From NCBI RefSeq assembly GCF_026230105.1, contig NC_079476.1:38492559-38556558 (forward strand): DNA of 64,000 nucleotides. The letters run 5' to 3'. This document shows positions 20,694 through 30,520 of this stretch, in pieces (the first letter of the stretch is position 1; every line of letters starts with the position of its first letter). The position numbers and the translations under genes are program-made. The DNA comes from Diorhabda sublineata. Its lineage: Eukaryota; Arthropoda; Insecta; Coleoptera; Chrysomelidae. The notes under the pieces were generated by a model that made no database searches, was not told where the DNA came from, and saw nothing but the letters and a program-made list of their open reading frames with translations.

Positions 20694-21599
20694 ATTTTGT
20701 AAAATTATGACTATTGATATACCATAAAGTCGTTTAAAGAAAGTGAGGTTAATTGTAGGCTATGATAAATAAAAAACGTGTAATTCGCTTCGATTAACAA
20801 TCACGTACCGCTAAATAAGCGACATTTAAATTATAACACACCTTATATCTATAACATTCACCTTGTAACTCAAAACATCAATATAGAGAGACAGTGACTT
20901 TGTTGAAGATTTGTTTTTATCAAGTTCCCACTGATTGGAGGCCTCTCACTTTCAATTAACCCAAAACGTAGTAAACAAAGAGTATTTTTCAGCTATTCTT
21001 TTTATATATGATATATAATTCTTCTTTTCTTCTTCTTTCTTTTCCACTTTTAACAACCGCAGTCAATGACTTCTTCTTTAATAAGTAAAAATGATGTAGA
21101 AGTTATTTGTTAACAATAACAATAATTAATCGATGACTGAACAATATTTATGAAAACCGTTCGTATTAATACGAAACGTTTGTGTTTCGAGGCGGTCGCG
21201 ATCCTTCACCTTTTTACCGTATCCATCCAGAAATGGTGGCGTATTAGCATAAACGATACATATTTCATGGTGTATTTGCTACTGATAGTAATTACTCACG
21301 TAACAATTTATCATATAACTCCGAACATGCTCCTGACGTAATTAGATAACGATGTGTGTCGGAAGTCTATATATCATCTTTGTCTAATTACCGAGTCAAT
21401 GATTGAATAATATACTGAGTGATGGGAAACATCGGAGATTCATTCTTAGGCTTAATGAGAATTTCGTCAAAACATTATTGCCATTCAGGAATACATTAAA
21501 GGAAAGTAGAGTATGTACTTAGTGCTTAACGGCTACCATGAAGTATAAATCGACGAAAATCCACGATCAACGCTCATTCCAGACATCAGAAGCCATCAG
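20694..21599. other. No gene; pyrimidine tract
   Basis: It contains the possible poly(A) signal of the preceding exon and a CTTCTT-rich tract at 21,020-21,060. Otherwise unassigned AT-rich DNA. Confidence 0.35.
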
Positions 21600-22035
21600 C
21601 ACTGTTTAAATACAATTTAAATGAGTTTCGTTACTTTCAACGAAAGATGGAGCCACTGGTACACACCAGAGACGAAGGAAGACTATCACATTGACTGGAA
21701 AGTTGATAAACACCGTTTTCTGATGTGTGCATTATATGATTTATATCAACTACCTGGAGAAAAGCAAATTAGCCACAGGACTGTATCTTGTCGGTGTATT
21801 ATTGGGCATAATCGAGTTGAATGGAAGAAAAAATAACCCCAACATTACAAAACTCTGCCATCTATCAAATAGGTTGAGAACTTTGGTAACAGTTTCTCTA
21901 GATTCGACACCTTGCAATTTCTTTTTGTTTCTGAACTTGAAAAGAAACTCAGCGGATAAAACTTGTATAACGGACCACCTGTTCGAGATGGATGAGACAA
22001 TCGAAATCGGTCATCACACTATCTAAACGCAAAAT
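21600..22035 (+). mobile_element. mariner relic, C-terminal half
   Basis: Near the start, HWYTPETKEDY resembles the mariner YTPETK.QS.QW block. Near 21,890-22,000 the frame gives SLDSTPCNFFLFLNLKRNSA, matching YSPDLAPCDFFLFPNLK..L with the third catalytic Asp changed to Asn, and a VDETIE-like phrase. The central DDE region is missing. Stops and frameshifts are frequent. Confidence 0.65.
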
Positions 22036-22240
22036 TTGGAAGAGTTTCGTTACTTTCAACGGAAGATGGATCGACTGGTACACACCAAAGCCCCAACATA
22101 TCAAAGCTCTGTCTTCTGTCAAATGGGATTAGAACTGACGCCTTGGTAACAGTTTTTCTAATTTTCTTTCAGTCTAATTATCGCCATTGAAGTCGACTTC
22201 AAACCTCGAGGAAACGTATTTTTGGTACATGTTTAAGAAC
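22036..22240 (+). mobile_element. Internally deleted second copy of the same mariner
   Basis: 22,045-22,150 repeats the TTTCGTTACTTTCAACG phrase (first at 21,626) and the following TGGTACACACCA, then jumps to the CCAACAT...CTTGGTAACAGTTT segment of the first copy, skipping about 170 bp. It is a tandem, shortened duplicate of the preceding relic. Confidence 0.55.
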
Positions 22241-22539
22241 TTGGGACATCACTGGGCAGTTTTCCATCATTTCTAGTACTTTTCTGACTATTTTGATATG
22301 AAAAACAAGAAACTAATATAATAGATGGGCTGACAAGTTCGTAGGCAGACAGAATATTGAATATTTGGGTAATCGAAAGCTCTGTTTGAATTTAGTGCTG
22401 CGTCAGCGTAAAATCAGTCAAAATAACAACGAATTTATAATTCTGAAGAGTATTTGAAGCTGTTCGATCGTTTTAAGACCGAATTTTGTGTCTATATATG
22501 ACAAAAAAGTGAACATAGATCTATCATTTCACACCAGAT

Positions 22540-22845
22540 ATCAATTAAAGATCAATCGAGTGTACTGTCTGACAAATCAATGAAAATCATGATACAATTG
22601 TATGAATTGGGCTTAGAATTGCGTCGACATCCACTGTATTTTGCATATTTGACCCCCACAGAGCTGTTTCTGTTCTCAGACCCCAAGATGAAGCTAGCTT
22701 GACAGAAACTTTGAGCCGATGATCATATAATCGACAAAACTGAAGCTCACTATTAGAGCTACAGACAAATCGAAGTATAGAAATATCTAAAAATTGTCTT
22801 GGATGGCAACTATATTGAATAATAAAAACAAATTCTATCAACAAA
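22540..22845 (+). mobile_element. mariner C-terminal relic
   Basis: The + strand reads YELGLELRRHPLYFAYLTPT then ELFLFSDPKMKLA, a stop, and IIDKTEAHY...VLDGNYIE. It follows the mariner ending ELG.ELLPHPPYSPDLAPSDYFLF..LK..L, E.EAYF, and the final KCI.L.GDYVE. The third catalytic Asp is replaced (TPTE). A reading on the opposite strand is fortuitous. The phrase at 22,327 (GGCTGACAAGTTCGTAGGCA) may belong to its 5' end. Confidence 0.7.
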
Positions 22846-22922
22846 ATAGGTTTTCATGCAACAAGTAAGTAAAGTAATACTTTTTTCACGAGAAGGACGG
22901 TTTGACCTACGATTAAAAAAAA

Positions 22923-23154
22923 AGTGAAAAAAACTCCAGAACTTTCTAAAAATTAAAGCACATAAGGATCAAATTACATAAACAACTGCCAGCATTTATT
23001 TTATTATAGATTGTGGCGAATAGTAAAATGATGAATCTTGTTAATTCAATCGTGAAATTAATTCGCTTGTGAAAGTATAAAATTGTAAATTGTGATTTTT
23101 GTAACAACAAGTTTTTTTAAATTAAAAGGATTTTCAAAAGTATAATCTTTAACT
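22923..23154 (+). repeat. Left LTR of the mini element
   Basis: Shares with the right LTR the blocks CCAGAACTTTCTAAAAATTA, CAGCATTTATTTTAT, GATGAATCTTGTTAATTC and TTAAAAGGATTTTCAAAAGT. The pair differs by several indels, so the insertion is not recent. It ends in ..TTAACT, matching AGTTA..TAACT-type gypsy LTR ends. Confidence 0.7.
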
Positions 23155-23175
23155 GGCGCAGTCACAGTAGGATTC
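23155..23175 (+). promoter_or_regulatory. Predicted tRNA primer-binding site
   Basis: GGCGCAGTCACAGTAGGA immediately abuts the left LTR. Its first nine bases equal those of the serine-tRNA-type primer site used by 17.6/297-like gypsy elements. The match is from memory of the family and should be aligned to a tRNA 3' end. Confidence 0.6.
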
Positions 23176-23402
23176 GTGCGGTCGCGAATTTTACGCATAG
23201 TGCGGTAAAAAAAACTCGACAAAGTATCTTGATGCAGTAGTGGAAATAGCTGCGTTTCTACGAGGAACAAGATTTCTGAACATTGAAGATTTTTGAGAAA
23301 CCAGAGAAGTAAGGAAATGAGGAAAGAGGAATATGAATTTGAATAAAGAAGAGGACAAGACATGAAAAATACTCCGTTATTTTTGAATCTTAAGGACCGA
23401 GG

Positions 23403-23622
23403 AGTTACGTGAAAGACAATTCCAGAACTTTCTAAAAATTAAAGCGCATAACAACTGTCAGCATTTATTTTATCATAAATAAGATTGTGGTGAATAATCA
23501 GATGATGAATCTTGTTAATTCAATCGTGAAATTAATTGAGATTAACCGCTTGTAAGATTATAAAATTGTAAATTGTAAGTTTTTTTATATTAAAAGGATT
23601 TTCAAAAGTAAAATCTTTAACT
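23403..23622 (+). repeat. Right LTR of the mini element
   Basis: It begins AGTTACGTGAAAG after a purine tract and ends ATCTTTAACT. It is slightly shorter than the left LTR (lacks the GGATCAAATTACATAA block; has an extra GAGATTAAC insert). Confidence 0.7.
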
Positions 23623-23660
23623 CTGGTAAATTTTTAGACTTTTTGTATATGTCTATGTCG

Positions 23661-23912
23661 TTATTTACCAAGAGGGTGCCTAACAATTTTGAATAAGTCG
23701 ACTATAGTGGAATTAGTTTCAAAATAAGCCAGTAACACTCTTCCTATGAAGGTATTTATGCCTTTTTTAGTACGCCACTCCATAAAAGAATTATATTCCT
23801 TTAAATCTTCCCTGGATATCTCAGGGAGAAGATTCATAGTCGCTGCAGTTGACGATTCATCAACACCTTCTGGTGTGCAGTTTAAATTTTCTTCACTATT
23901 ACTCTCCATCAC
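23661..23912 (-). pseudogene. Crypton-like tyrosine recombinase N-terminal fragment
   Basis: The minus frame starts MMESNSEENLN, includes an acidic/serine-rich lead and then NLLPEISREDLKEYNSFMEW and GRVLLAYFE. An LLP..S...Y...Y..F..W.......S...VLLAYF pattern is typical of the N-terminal SAM-like domain of insect proteins of the Crypton/phage-integrase type. The catalytic tyrosine recombinase domain would lie about 100 residues downstream but the frame stops at residue 83. It ends 38 bp after the right LTR of the mini element, which may have truncated it. The start is chosen at the first of two adjacent ATGs. Domesticated host genes of this type also exist. Confidence 0.4.
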
Positions 23913-24849
23913 TAATAATAGTACTACACTAATTTATTTAGACATAAAACGGATTTAATTGAACGAATATCAAGGAATAAAAGTGTCACAGCTTATTGGA
24001 GAAACGAATGGACATGAGAAAAAAAAGAGTACACTATTTTAATAAAACAATTTCATAATGAGATGAACTAATGAACCACTACAGTACTTTTTTTCACACT
24101 TTTTGGCCGATTCGTAAATTACATTCTTTGTAAATTCAAATTAATGAAAAAAAAAACGTGAATATTATAACGGATATAGAAAAAAAAAGATATTAGTAAT
24201 GGAATAATAATACAAAAGATAGGAAAAAGAAATCATGTCCAAGCTATGGTCCTTAAAGTGATGTAATTAAATATTATAACGACCTTGTTCATGAAAATAA
24301 TATTTGTCACGTAACCTCAGGTTAGATATCAATTCCTCTAACGTCGAATAGGTGTATTGAAATTGATAAATTAATTCAAACAAAAATTAAACTTCCTCCA
24401 TGGAATTATAATTGAATTTTATTATATATATATTCGTTTTCTCATTATTATGCATAGCAAGAAAATCCATAGTATATAATTTATATATCAATGTGTATGC
24501 AATCACGGTAAATTTACGGACAACCAGTAGCAGGTTCTCTATCAAACCACTTATTAACAATGATTAAATATGATTGCCAAGTATATTTATATGAGTCGTT
24601 TTCGTATTTTATTTAGTTTACTTTGAAATTACCTGCTATCTTGGCAATGTTGCCTATATTTATCAAATTTTCTCATCATCTAAATACTCATTTTAAGGAT
24701 CTGTCGGTTTCTTGTAAATCGTATACAGTGCAGCTCTATTATTCATAAAGTACATACAACAAATAATCCATTAGAGACATGATTAGAAGAAAATGTATCA
24801 AATAACGATAAACCCACAAAAAAATCCATTTATTTAACGTATTAACGTA
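23913..24849. other. No recognisable gene
   Basis: The 5' flank of the minus-strand recombinase-like frame, very AT-rich, with poly(A)/poly(T) runs. Nothing else is supported. Confidence 0.4.
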
Positions 24850-25010
24850 AGGCTGTGAAATTTGGATGATAGAAGAATATGGAAAGAGGTTGCTGACGAT
24901 AAAAATGTGGATATGGTGAAAAATTACGAGAACAGAAGTAGAACGTGGGTATAAGAAAACAAACAATCAAGTTGTGATAGAAATTTGAAGACGAAATCAT
25001 CTTGAAAAGA
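24850..25010 (+). mobile_element. LINE ORF2 tail fragment
   Basis: The + strand reads EEYGKRLLTIKMWIW then KITRTEVERG and KKTNNQVV. This resembles the LINE block following the YG.E.W motif: K.L..FEMW.YRRML.ISW.....N..VL. It is short and frame-shifted. Confidence 0.45.
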
Positions 25011-25640
25011 GAAAACAATGATTTTAGTGCATCAAAATTGCAACCAACTAACCAGTGACTATAACGAAAAGGCGTAGTGCTCTATATTATAATAAAGATT
25101 CCAAAAAGTAAAATTAAGAGAAAGCGTACCAACAAAACATTCGCAGATGATGTAATTGTTCTCAAAAAACTGTTTTTATAAGAAGTTTCATCAATTAACC
25201 TTTGAATGTCACTGTGGTAGAAAGGTTATTCAATATGAATCCTAAAAAGTATTTAAATAACTGGTACTCAAATGGGGTGAACAATTTATATTAAATTGGA
25301 CCGCCACCAACTCTTTAACAAACCACGTTAAACTTGAATGAAAAAAATGGAAAAGCTGGAAACACCTTGTGAATTAAATCAATAAAAACTTCGGCAACAA
25401 AGGATTTTATTGCAAAAATAAAAAATTCTCTTCAACCGAGTATCCAAAAGAGCATAACGAATAAAAAGCAGTTATAAATCAAAAACAACTCAGGTTTATA
25501 TATATTAGAGATAAGACTGAAGCTTATCTATGGAAATCTGGGATAGTTGCAGCCCTCAATTGGAATCCCAGATACTGTTATGTTGTACCAGTTGAATCGT
25601 TTGGTTGTAGTTGAGCTCCCAGCCTGACAGCTGTAGAACT
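25011..25640 (+). mobile_element. Probable LINE RT fragment with ADD box
   Basis: NKTFADDVIVLKKL near 25,132-25,180 resembles the catalytic (F/Y)ADD(I/V)(I/V)L motif, and KIKNSLQPSI with TNKKQL and LRLIYG follow in decayed form. The FADD box is the main evidence. Surrounding frames are too degraded to align further. Confidence 0.4.
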
Positions 25641-26029
25641 GCGGGAAAAAAAAATAAAATGATGAATGAAACGGGAGCACAGACGGAAATTACTGAAGAA
25701 GGAACGAGTAGGTAGAATAGATTTGATTAAAAAGGAGCTTACATATAAAAACGTGGATATATATATTTATTTTAAATAAAATTAAACAAGAATATGTTCT
25801 AGTTAATTCATAATTTTCCGCGAATAAATACGAATTTACAAAATTTGCATAAAACAAAAGGAGATTAATAAAGATAACTGGAGTTCTATGAGCACTTAGA
25901 TATGAAAAACAAAGTTTAAAAGATCACAAGAATATAACAACACTATGTCTTCCAGATGAAGATGTTTACAAGTCATAATAGCCGACAAAAAAATAATTAC
26001 GGAAATATAGTTAGAAATATAGTAGTATG
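25641..26029. other. No confident feature
   Basis: AT-rich filler between LINE fragments; likely part of the same decayed material. Confidence 0.3.
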
Positions 26030-26140
26030 CTCAATAGCGAGTCACGTCCAAAAAATGCCAAAGCTCAGGTGGTCGAAAGGAATATTAGAAATAGAGCCTC
26101 AAAGGAAGAGCGAAGTTTTCTGCTATTGTTGTTATATATA
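26030..26140 (+). mobile_element. Possible LINE C-terminal fragment
   Basis: SHVQKMPKLRWSKGILEIEP then QRKSEVF resembles the GHVQRMPE.R.PKKILEW.P.GRR.RGRP segment of insect LINE tails. Very short; the open frame to 26,171 ends in non-homologous sequence. Confidence 0.35.
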
Positions 26141-27559
26141 CGAATGCTTACAAGAGCTGAACAGTGATTAATACATCATATTCTGAAGGAACTCGCTTTG
26201 TAGATACAATTATAGTTTATTTCAGAAAGGTATATAGTAATAAAACCTTATTAGGTATGCAAAGGGACCTCAGAGTGACCCGATTTAAGATACTTTCATA
26301 GTTTGGCATTGGTTTCATTGTAAAATTCTTTTTCTTTTTATCAAGTGCAGGTAGTACCACCCGGGTTGGGGTCAATTTATGGGTTTAGCCTATTGTTATC
26401 ACAAACACTGAAAATAGTGTGCTAAAGGCGTACCGATAAGATACTCGTAAAAAGGAAAGCTGAATCTGAAATAGGATTGGAATTAGGCAGAGGCACTAAT
26501 AGAAGGTTAAGCGGTACCCGTTCAACACAAAACGTAACTGTAAAATATACTACCTAAAGCCGACGCCGAAATTGAGCCGAACTGGATGGAATTTCCCATT
26601 TTATTACTCTGTACCTTTCTGAAATAGACAATAAACATCAAGACACGAACATGAGGATGAAATTTCTCATTTTTGTATTTTGTTTAGAGATGTATTCCTA
26701 AGACATATTTTACTTTGTGCGACTTGGACCCGATCAAGTGAACCCTCCAACGTGGTAGCATACTTCGGTTCGTCATCTCGGATCTCTTAATCGGATCCAA
26801 TGGACAAACCACCTAAGATGTGATACATAGAGAAGAGCGGCGAACTTATCAAAGAAAATAACGAAGAAGAAAGAAAAAAAACCTAAGTAGTCATAGTATG
26901 TTCTTGATCCAAGTAATCCTCTATAGATCTGACAACAATGTAGATCTTCAGCTAAGTATACCTCGGCGATTAAAATACAAGTCTTGAGCTTGCAAGCATA
27001 TTTATATTAATTTGAATATGTTGTTAGTACCTGTATATATATATTTGTATTAAGATTAAAATACTTATATTCCACTTTTATTAGACTTTAATTAGTCTCA
27101 TAAAAGCTGATTTCGATTATTATATTTCAAAATCACATTATTCGCAATTTAAATACTGATTGAACCGTTTTACGTAATTTGACTTGAAAAAAAACCTTTG
27201 GAATCACTAAAAATAAAACGTCATCGAAAGCAACATCTTCTGGAAAGCTTATTGAATCGTGGGTTGACAAAGAGATCAACAGTTGGTCTATTTTTTCGTA
27301 GTGGCTTCATCTTATTCATAGCTCCATTTATAACCTCATAAGGGTCTAACATTGTGTTCAATTCCAAAAGAATTGTTTGGTTTTCTTCACTATCATACCT
27401 TTTTTTCTATGTGTACCTGTGCTTGTGTGTGGGACTCCAGTGATTACACTGATTTTCCAAAGTTTTTTTTGAACTATTGCTCGCATTTCATACCAATTCG
27501 ACAAAAATACTAGATTTTATCAAAATTCACAGAATTCATCTATGTCTTTGATAAAAAAC
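26141..27559. other. No confident gene; possible LTR boundary at 26.75 kb
   Basis: At 26,749-26,765 the phrase ACGTGGTAGCATACTTCGG resembles a Met-tRNA-type primer site (TGGTAGCAGAG) and is followed by an ATG (26,800) and short open codons. A single LTR-like flank cannot be delimited. The rest (26.9-27.56 kb) is AT-rich and unassigned. Confidence 0.25.
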
Positions 27560-28100
27560 AAACTCGAAATTATTATGGAGAAGCTGCTAATATCTTGATC
27601 TAGATTATAAGCAATGCTGGGAAGAATATGAACAACCATTGAAATCTGGAGATACAGGAGAGTGTGAAAGCCACGAACACGACGTATTACAGTGCCCAGA
27701 AGATGCTGAAATCCCGCCAACTCAGCAGATACACAAAAGAAAGGATCTATCGTACAGTACTAAAGCAAGTTGTCACGTATGCTCCTGAAACCTGGGCAAT
27801 TACTGCTAGAGTCGAACTGAAACTCAACTCGTAGGAAAGTAAAGAACTTCGGTACATCTATGGCCCAATCCAAGACCAAGGAGAATTCTGCATTCGTACT
27901 AACGCTGAGATTTACGCCCTGTATGGAGATCTCAGTCTGGTAACAGAGATCAACAGTGGCGGGACTAAAACAGCTTGGTCAAACTTGCATACCAGTAAAA
28001 GCCGCAGACTACCAGGCGTCCGCAACTAGCGGAGAAAAGTACAACATGGAAAATGATAAAGGACAGTTGTCCGGGTAACCAAGATTCATCAAGGACCTGG
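27560..28100 (+). mobile_element. LINE ORF2 C-terminal region
   Basis: LKSRQLSRYTKERIYRTVLK then QVVTYAPETWAI is the insect LINE block LLKS..LSR..K..IYKT.I.PVV.YG.ETW. After it come ELRYIYGPIQDQGEFCIRTN and AEIYALYGDL, matching the R.IYGP......W.IRTN.EL..LY..PD block. A shifted frame continues as SVVTEI and GHLH-like residues. Only two frame changes interrupt about 130 codons, so it is one of the better preserved LINE tails here. RT proper and the 5' end are missing. Confidence 0.8.
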
Positions 28101-28559
28101 AGCATCTGCTAATGATGAATACTCCACTGAATTTTGCGTAATTCGTTCATGATCAATGCTCAGGGAATCTACATTAAACTTAGATAGTCATAAAGAGAAT
28201 AGTTCGTAGGGAAAAATACATTTCCTCATAAAAATGTCTTCTATTTTTATCATAGAAGTAATAATTTCATGTGGTAGATTTTCTCGTTCATTAGGAGAGA
28301 GCTTCTGAAATCATATGGTTCAAATTGCAATCCATTCAGTTCAGGTTAACATGACTATTTGTTTTTCTTTTTTATAACTAATTCTTACGTTACTTGTTTC
28401 ATTTTTCAAGTAAAGCCTAATAATGCCGTGGCAATCGATTCTATCATAAAAAGAATTGAAAACCTCAACTGTATACCATCCCTTACATATGCTACTGACT
28501 TTCGTTGACCCGCGCAAGTAAATCTTTACTGGTTACCTCTCCGGTAGACCGACTAATTT
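28101..28559. other. No recognisable feature
   Basis: AT-rich flank with no supported gene or repeat. Confidence 0.4.
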
Positions 28560-28700
28560 ATTATAACATCCATCTAATTCGCCAGATTTGGCTCTCTATT
28601 AACTTTGGCTGCTCTCTCTTCTTAAAAAATTGATATGAAAAAGTTCTTTCAAATCTAGAGGTATTTAGAATAATGAACTCGGAGTACTATTTCATTATTT
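28560..28700 (+). mobile_element. mariner C-terminal fragment
   Basis: HPSNSPDLALY, a stop, LWLLSLLKKLI and SFKSRGI resemble the HPPYSPDLAPSDYWLFP.LK..L..K.F.S...V segment; the SPDLA core is intact. Too short for more. Confidence 0.4.
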
Positions 28701-29640
28701 TGGTCCGTTGAATCAACTGGTTGCTAAAAATCTAAGAAAAAAAAAGTTGATATTAAAAAAGGAATAACTTTTCATCATATTTTGAAAACAGCTCAAAAGC
28801 AAAAAGTAAAAACTGTTAATTTGGCTTCAGAGATGCAAGTAAGGACAAATATATTTAAGAATAAAATGTCTTTCAAAATAAAACATCGTGTTTTGCTTAT
28901 CGACAAAACTTACCAAAACAACCAAGTACATACAAGAAGCTGATAAAAGTGTGGTAACCAGGAAACAGTGAAGCTGGGCCCAGTCTTGCCAATGAACATG
29001 GTAATCAGTTCTTTTTTATAAAGACAAATATCAAAGTGTGGAACTTTTTAAATGTTTAAACTTTGAGTTGACAATATTCGTGAATGAAAAATTGGTTAAC
29101 AAGTGGAAAGTTTACTTGATAATAATTATTTTTCTCTAATGAAGTATTTCGATAAAGTGATCGACTACTGACAAAACTGCCGCCGAGACTACAACGTTTG
29201 AATGTTTACAAACAGAACGCAGTCAGCTGTGAGTGCCGAGTTTTGAATTAATGCTGCATATATTTGAATATATTTACGCGTTACACAGCAGAGTATATAC
29301 GTTGCCTATCATCTCGCCAGTTGAACCTTCCCACTGTGTACTACGACGGCTTGGAATTTCGGTATTTCATTGTGGAAAATCGATACCGGAAAATGCGAAA
29401 AATATCTGTCTCGCGGGAGAATCACCAGCGGCAATCGCGTACTGATAATATACGTCATCATTATGTATCCTTGTTTCACGTAATCGTTTTTCCTGTACGT
29501 TCCCATAAAAAATTGATAATTGAAAGCAATTAAAATCCCAATTAACTTTGATGAAACGTTCATTATTGATAACTGCCAATCAAATACCAAAAAAAAACGT
29601 GACGTCTTCAAACTTTAAACATATACTGTATAGTTTGTGT
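28701..29640. other. No recognised gene; more balanced patch 29.16-29.45 kb
   Basis: The stretch 29,160-29,450 is richer in CpG than its flanks and is open on both strands for 70-100 codons, but with no conserved motif. It could be a regulatory region, an old exon or an unknown element. Confidence 0.3.
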
Positions 29641-29667
29641 ACTATTTAATACAGTGGTATTACTCAA

Positions 29668-29720
29668 GCAACTACCGCCATCTCTAGATCGGGCCAGGTA
29701 CTTCTGGGATCATACTTTAT
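29668..29720. mobile_element. mariner 3'-end remnant
   Basis: ACCGCCATCTCTAGATCGGG, CCAGGTACTTCTGGGATCAT. It is nearly identical to 8,441-8,490 (17 of the first 19 bases shared), where it follows a mariner N-terminus. Here no transposase is attached upstream. Confidence 0.5.
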
Positions 29721-29829
29721 CAATAAATCAGATTCAAATGTAAAAAATTGTTTGAAACACTACAATTCTACTGGAAAACTGTAGTACGTACAAGCGTTTT
29801 TACGTGAATTAAAAATATAAACATGAAAC

Positions 29830-30140
29830 GTCATCTTGGGGTAATAGAATATTTATAATACGAGCCAATACCAAACTTCTTGTTTGGGTTAAGAAGAAGT
29901 CCATAGAGCAGGGTTCAAGTTTGTTTGTCACTAGTTTAACTAGCCTGTTTTGTTTCCTTCCGCTCCGGTGTGTCCTGGTGTTCATTGCAGAGTAACTTTC
30001 TTGACTAGCTCCTTCAACTTGTTCAGGTATTTCCAAACTAGTTTTGATTTTATGGTATTGAAATATGTTTGTTGGGGTTTGCTTCTGGATCCGTACACTC
30101 CTATTCCAGTTCTATCTGCTACTTTAAAGTCTTAAAGATG
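29830..30140 (-). mobile_element. LINE RNase H domain (minus strand)
   Basis: The reverse complement reads VADRTGIGVYGSRSK (RNase H start, DGSKT..G.GVYG), then NTIKSKLVWKYLNKLKEL, VKKVTLQ, a stop, and TPGHTGAEGNKTG. The last matches the diagnostic W.PGH.G..GNE.AD box. The DGSK Asp and the terminal Asp are damaged. RNase H domains occur in R1/LOA/I-type and Jockey-type LINEs. The reading frame is broken by one stop and one shift. A further 60 codons downstream are not alignable. Confidence 0.75.
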
Positions 30141-30179
30141 GATACTACATAAGCTATATATTATGTTAACTTATCTGGA

Positions 30180-30520
30180 TTATTTACCTGCATAAGGATC
30201 AATATTAGGACCGCTTCTATTTCTTGTTTACCTTTCCATATAACACCCGTATGTAGAAGTGAGGATCTGATAATGGTGGGCATTGAGGATCTATCAACTT
30301 TAGGACTGAATTAATGGTTTGTTTCTAATAAATTATGTTTACAGGCAAGAAAACTTGGTTTACTATACCAAAGAAAACTTCAGGAAGAAACAACGTTGGA
30401 GAAATCACACAAAATGCTTCACTTCAGTTTTCTAAATTCTCCTAAGTGGTTTTTACAATAGCATAATGGTGCTTGAACGTTTTTAGGAAGAGTCTAGAAG
30501 TCGTATAGTAAAAAAACTGA
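30180..30520 (+). mobile_element. LINE RT fragment (GSILGPLLF box)
   Basis: GSILGPLLFLVYLSI at 30,196-30,240 is the classic non-LTR RT motif VPQGSILGPLLFL.YINDL, on the strand opposite to the RNase H fragment just upstream, so the two are separate insertions. Later codons (LCLQARKLGLLYQRK) are only loosely LINE-like. Confidence 0.65.

Larger units (their letters stand above)
22918..23622 (+). mobile_element. Mini LTR retrotransposon (TRIM-like), 0.7 kb
   Basis: Two direct repeats of about 220-232 bp flank a 248-bp interior. The first repeat ends CTTTAACT and is followed at once by GGCGCAGTCACAGTAGGATT, which closely matches the primer-binding-site start of insect gypsy-group elements (TGGCGCAGTCGGTAGGAT type). 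Just before the second repeat is a purine-rich tract (AAGGACCGAGG). The interior has no gag or pol, so this is a terminal-repeat retrotransposon in miniature or an extreme deletion derivative. A target-site duplication is not evident. Confidence 0.7.

Noticed and set aside
23058..23363. 101-codon minus frame across the mini LTR element
   Set aside because: It spans LTR and PBS antisense; no motif, so fortuitous.
26700..26830. copia-type LTR and primer site
   Set aside because: TGGTAGCATAC resembles a Met primer site, but no second LTR, PPT or gag could be found; kept only as a note.
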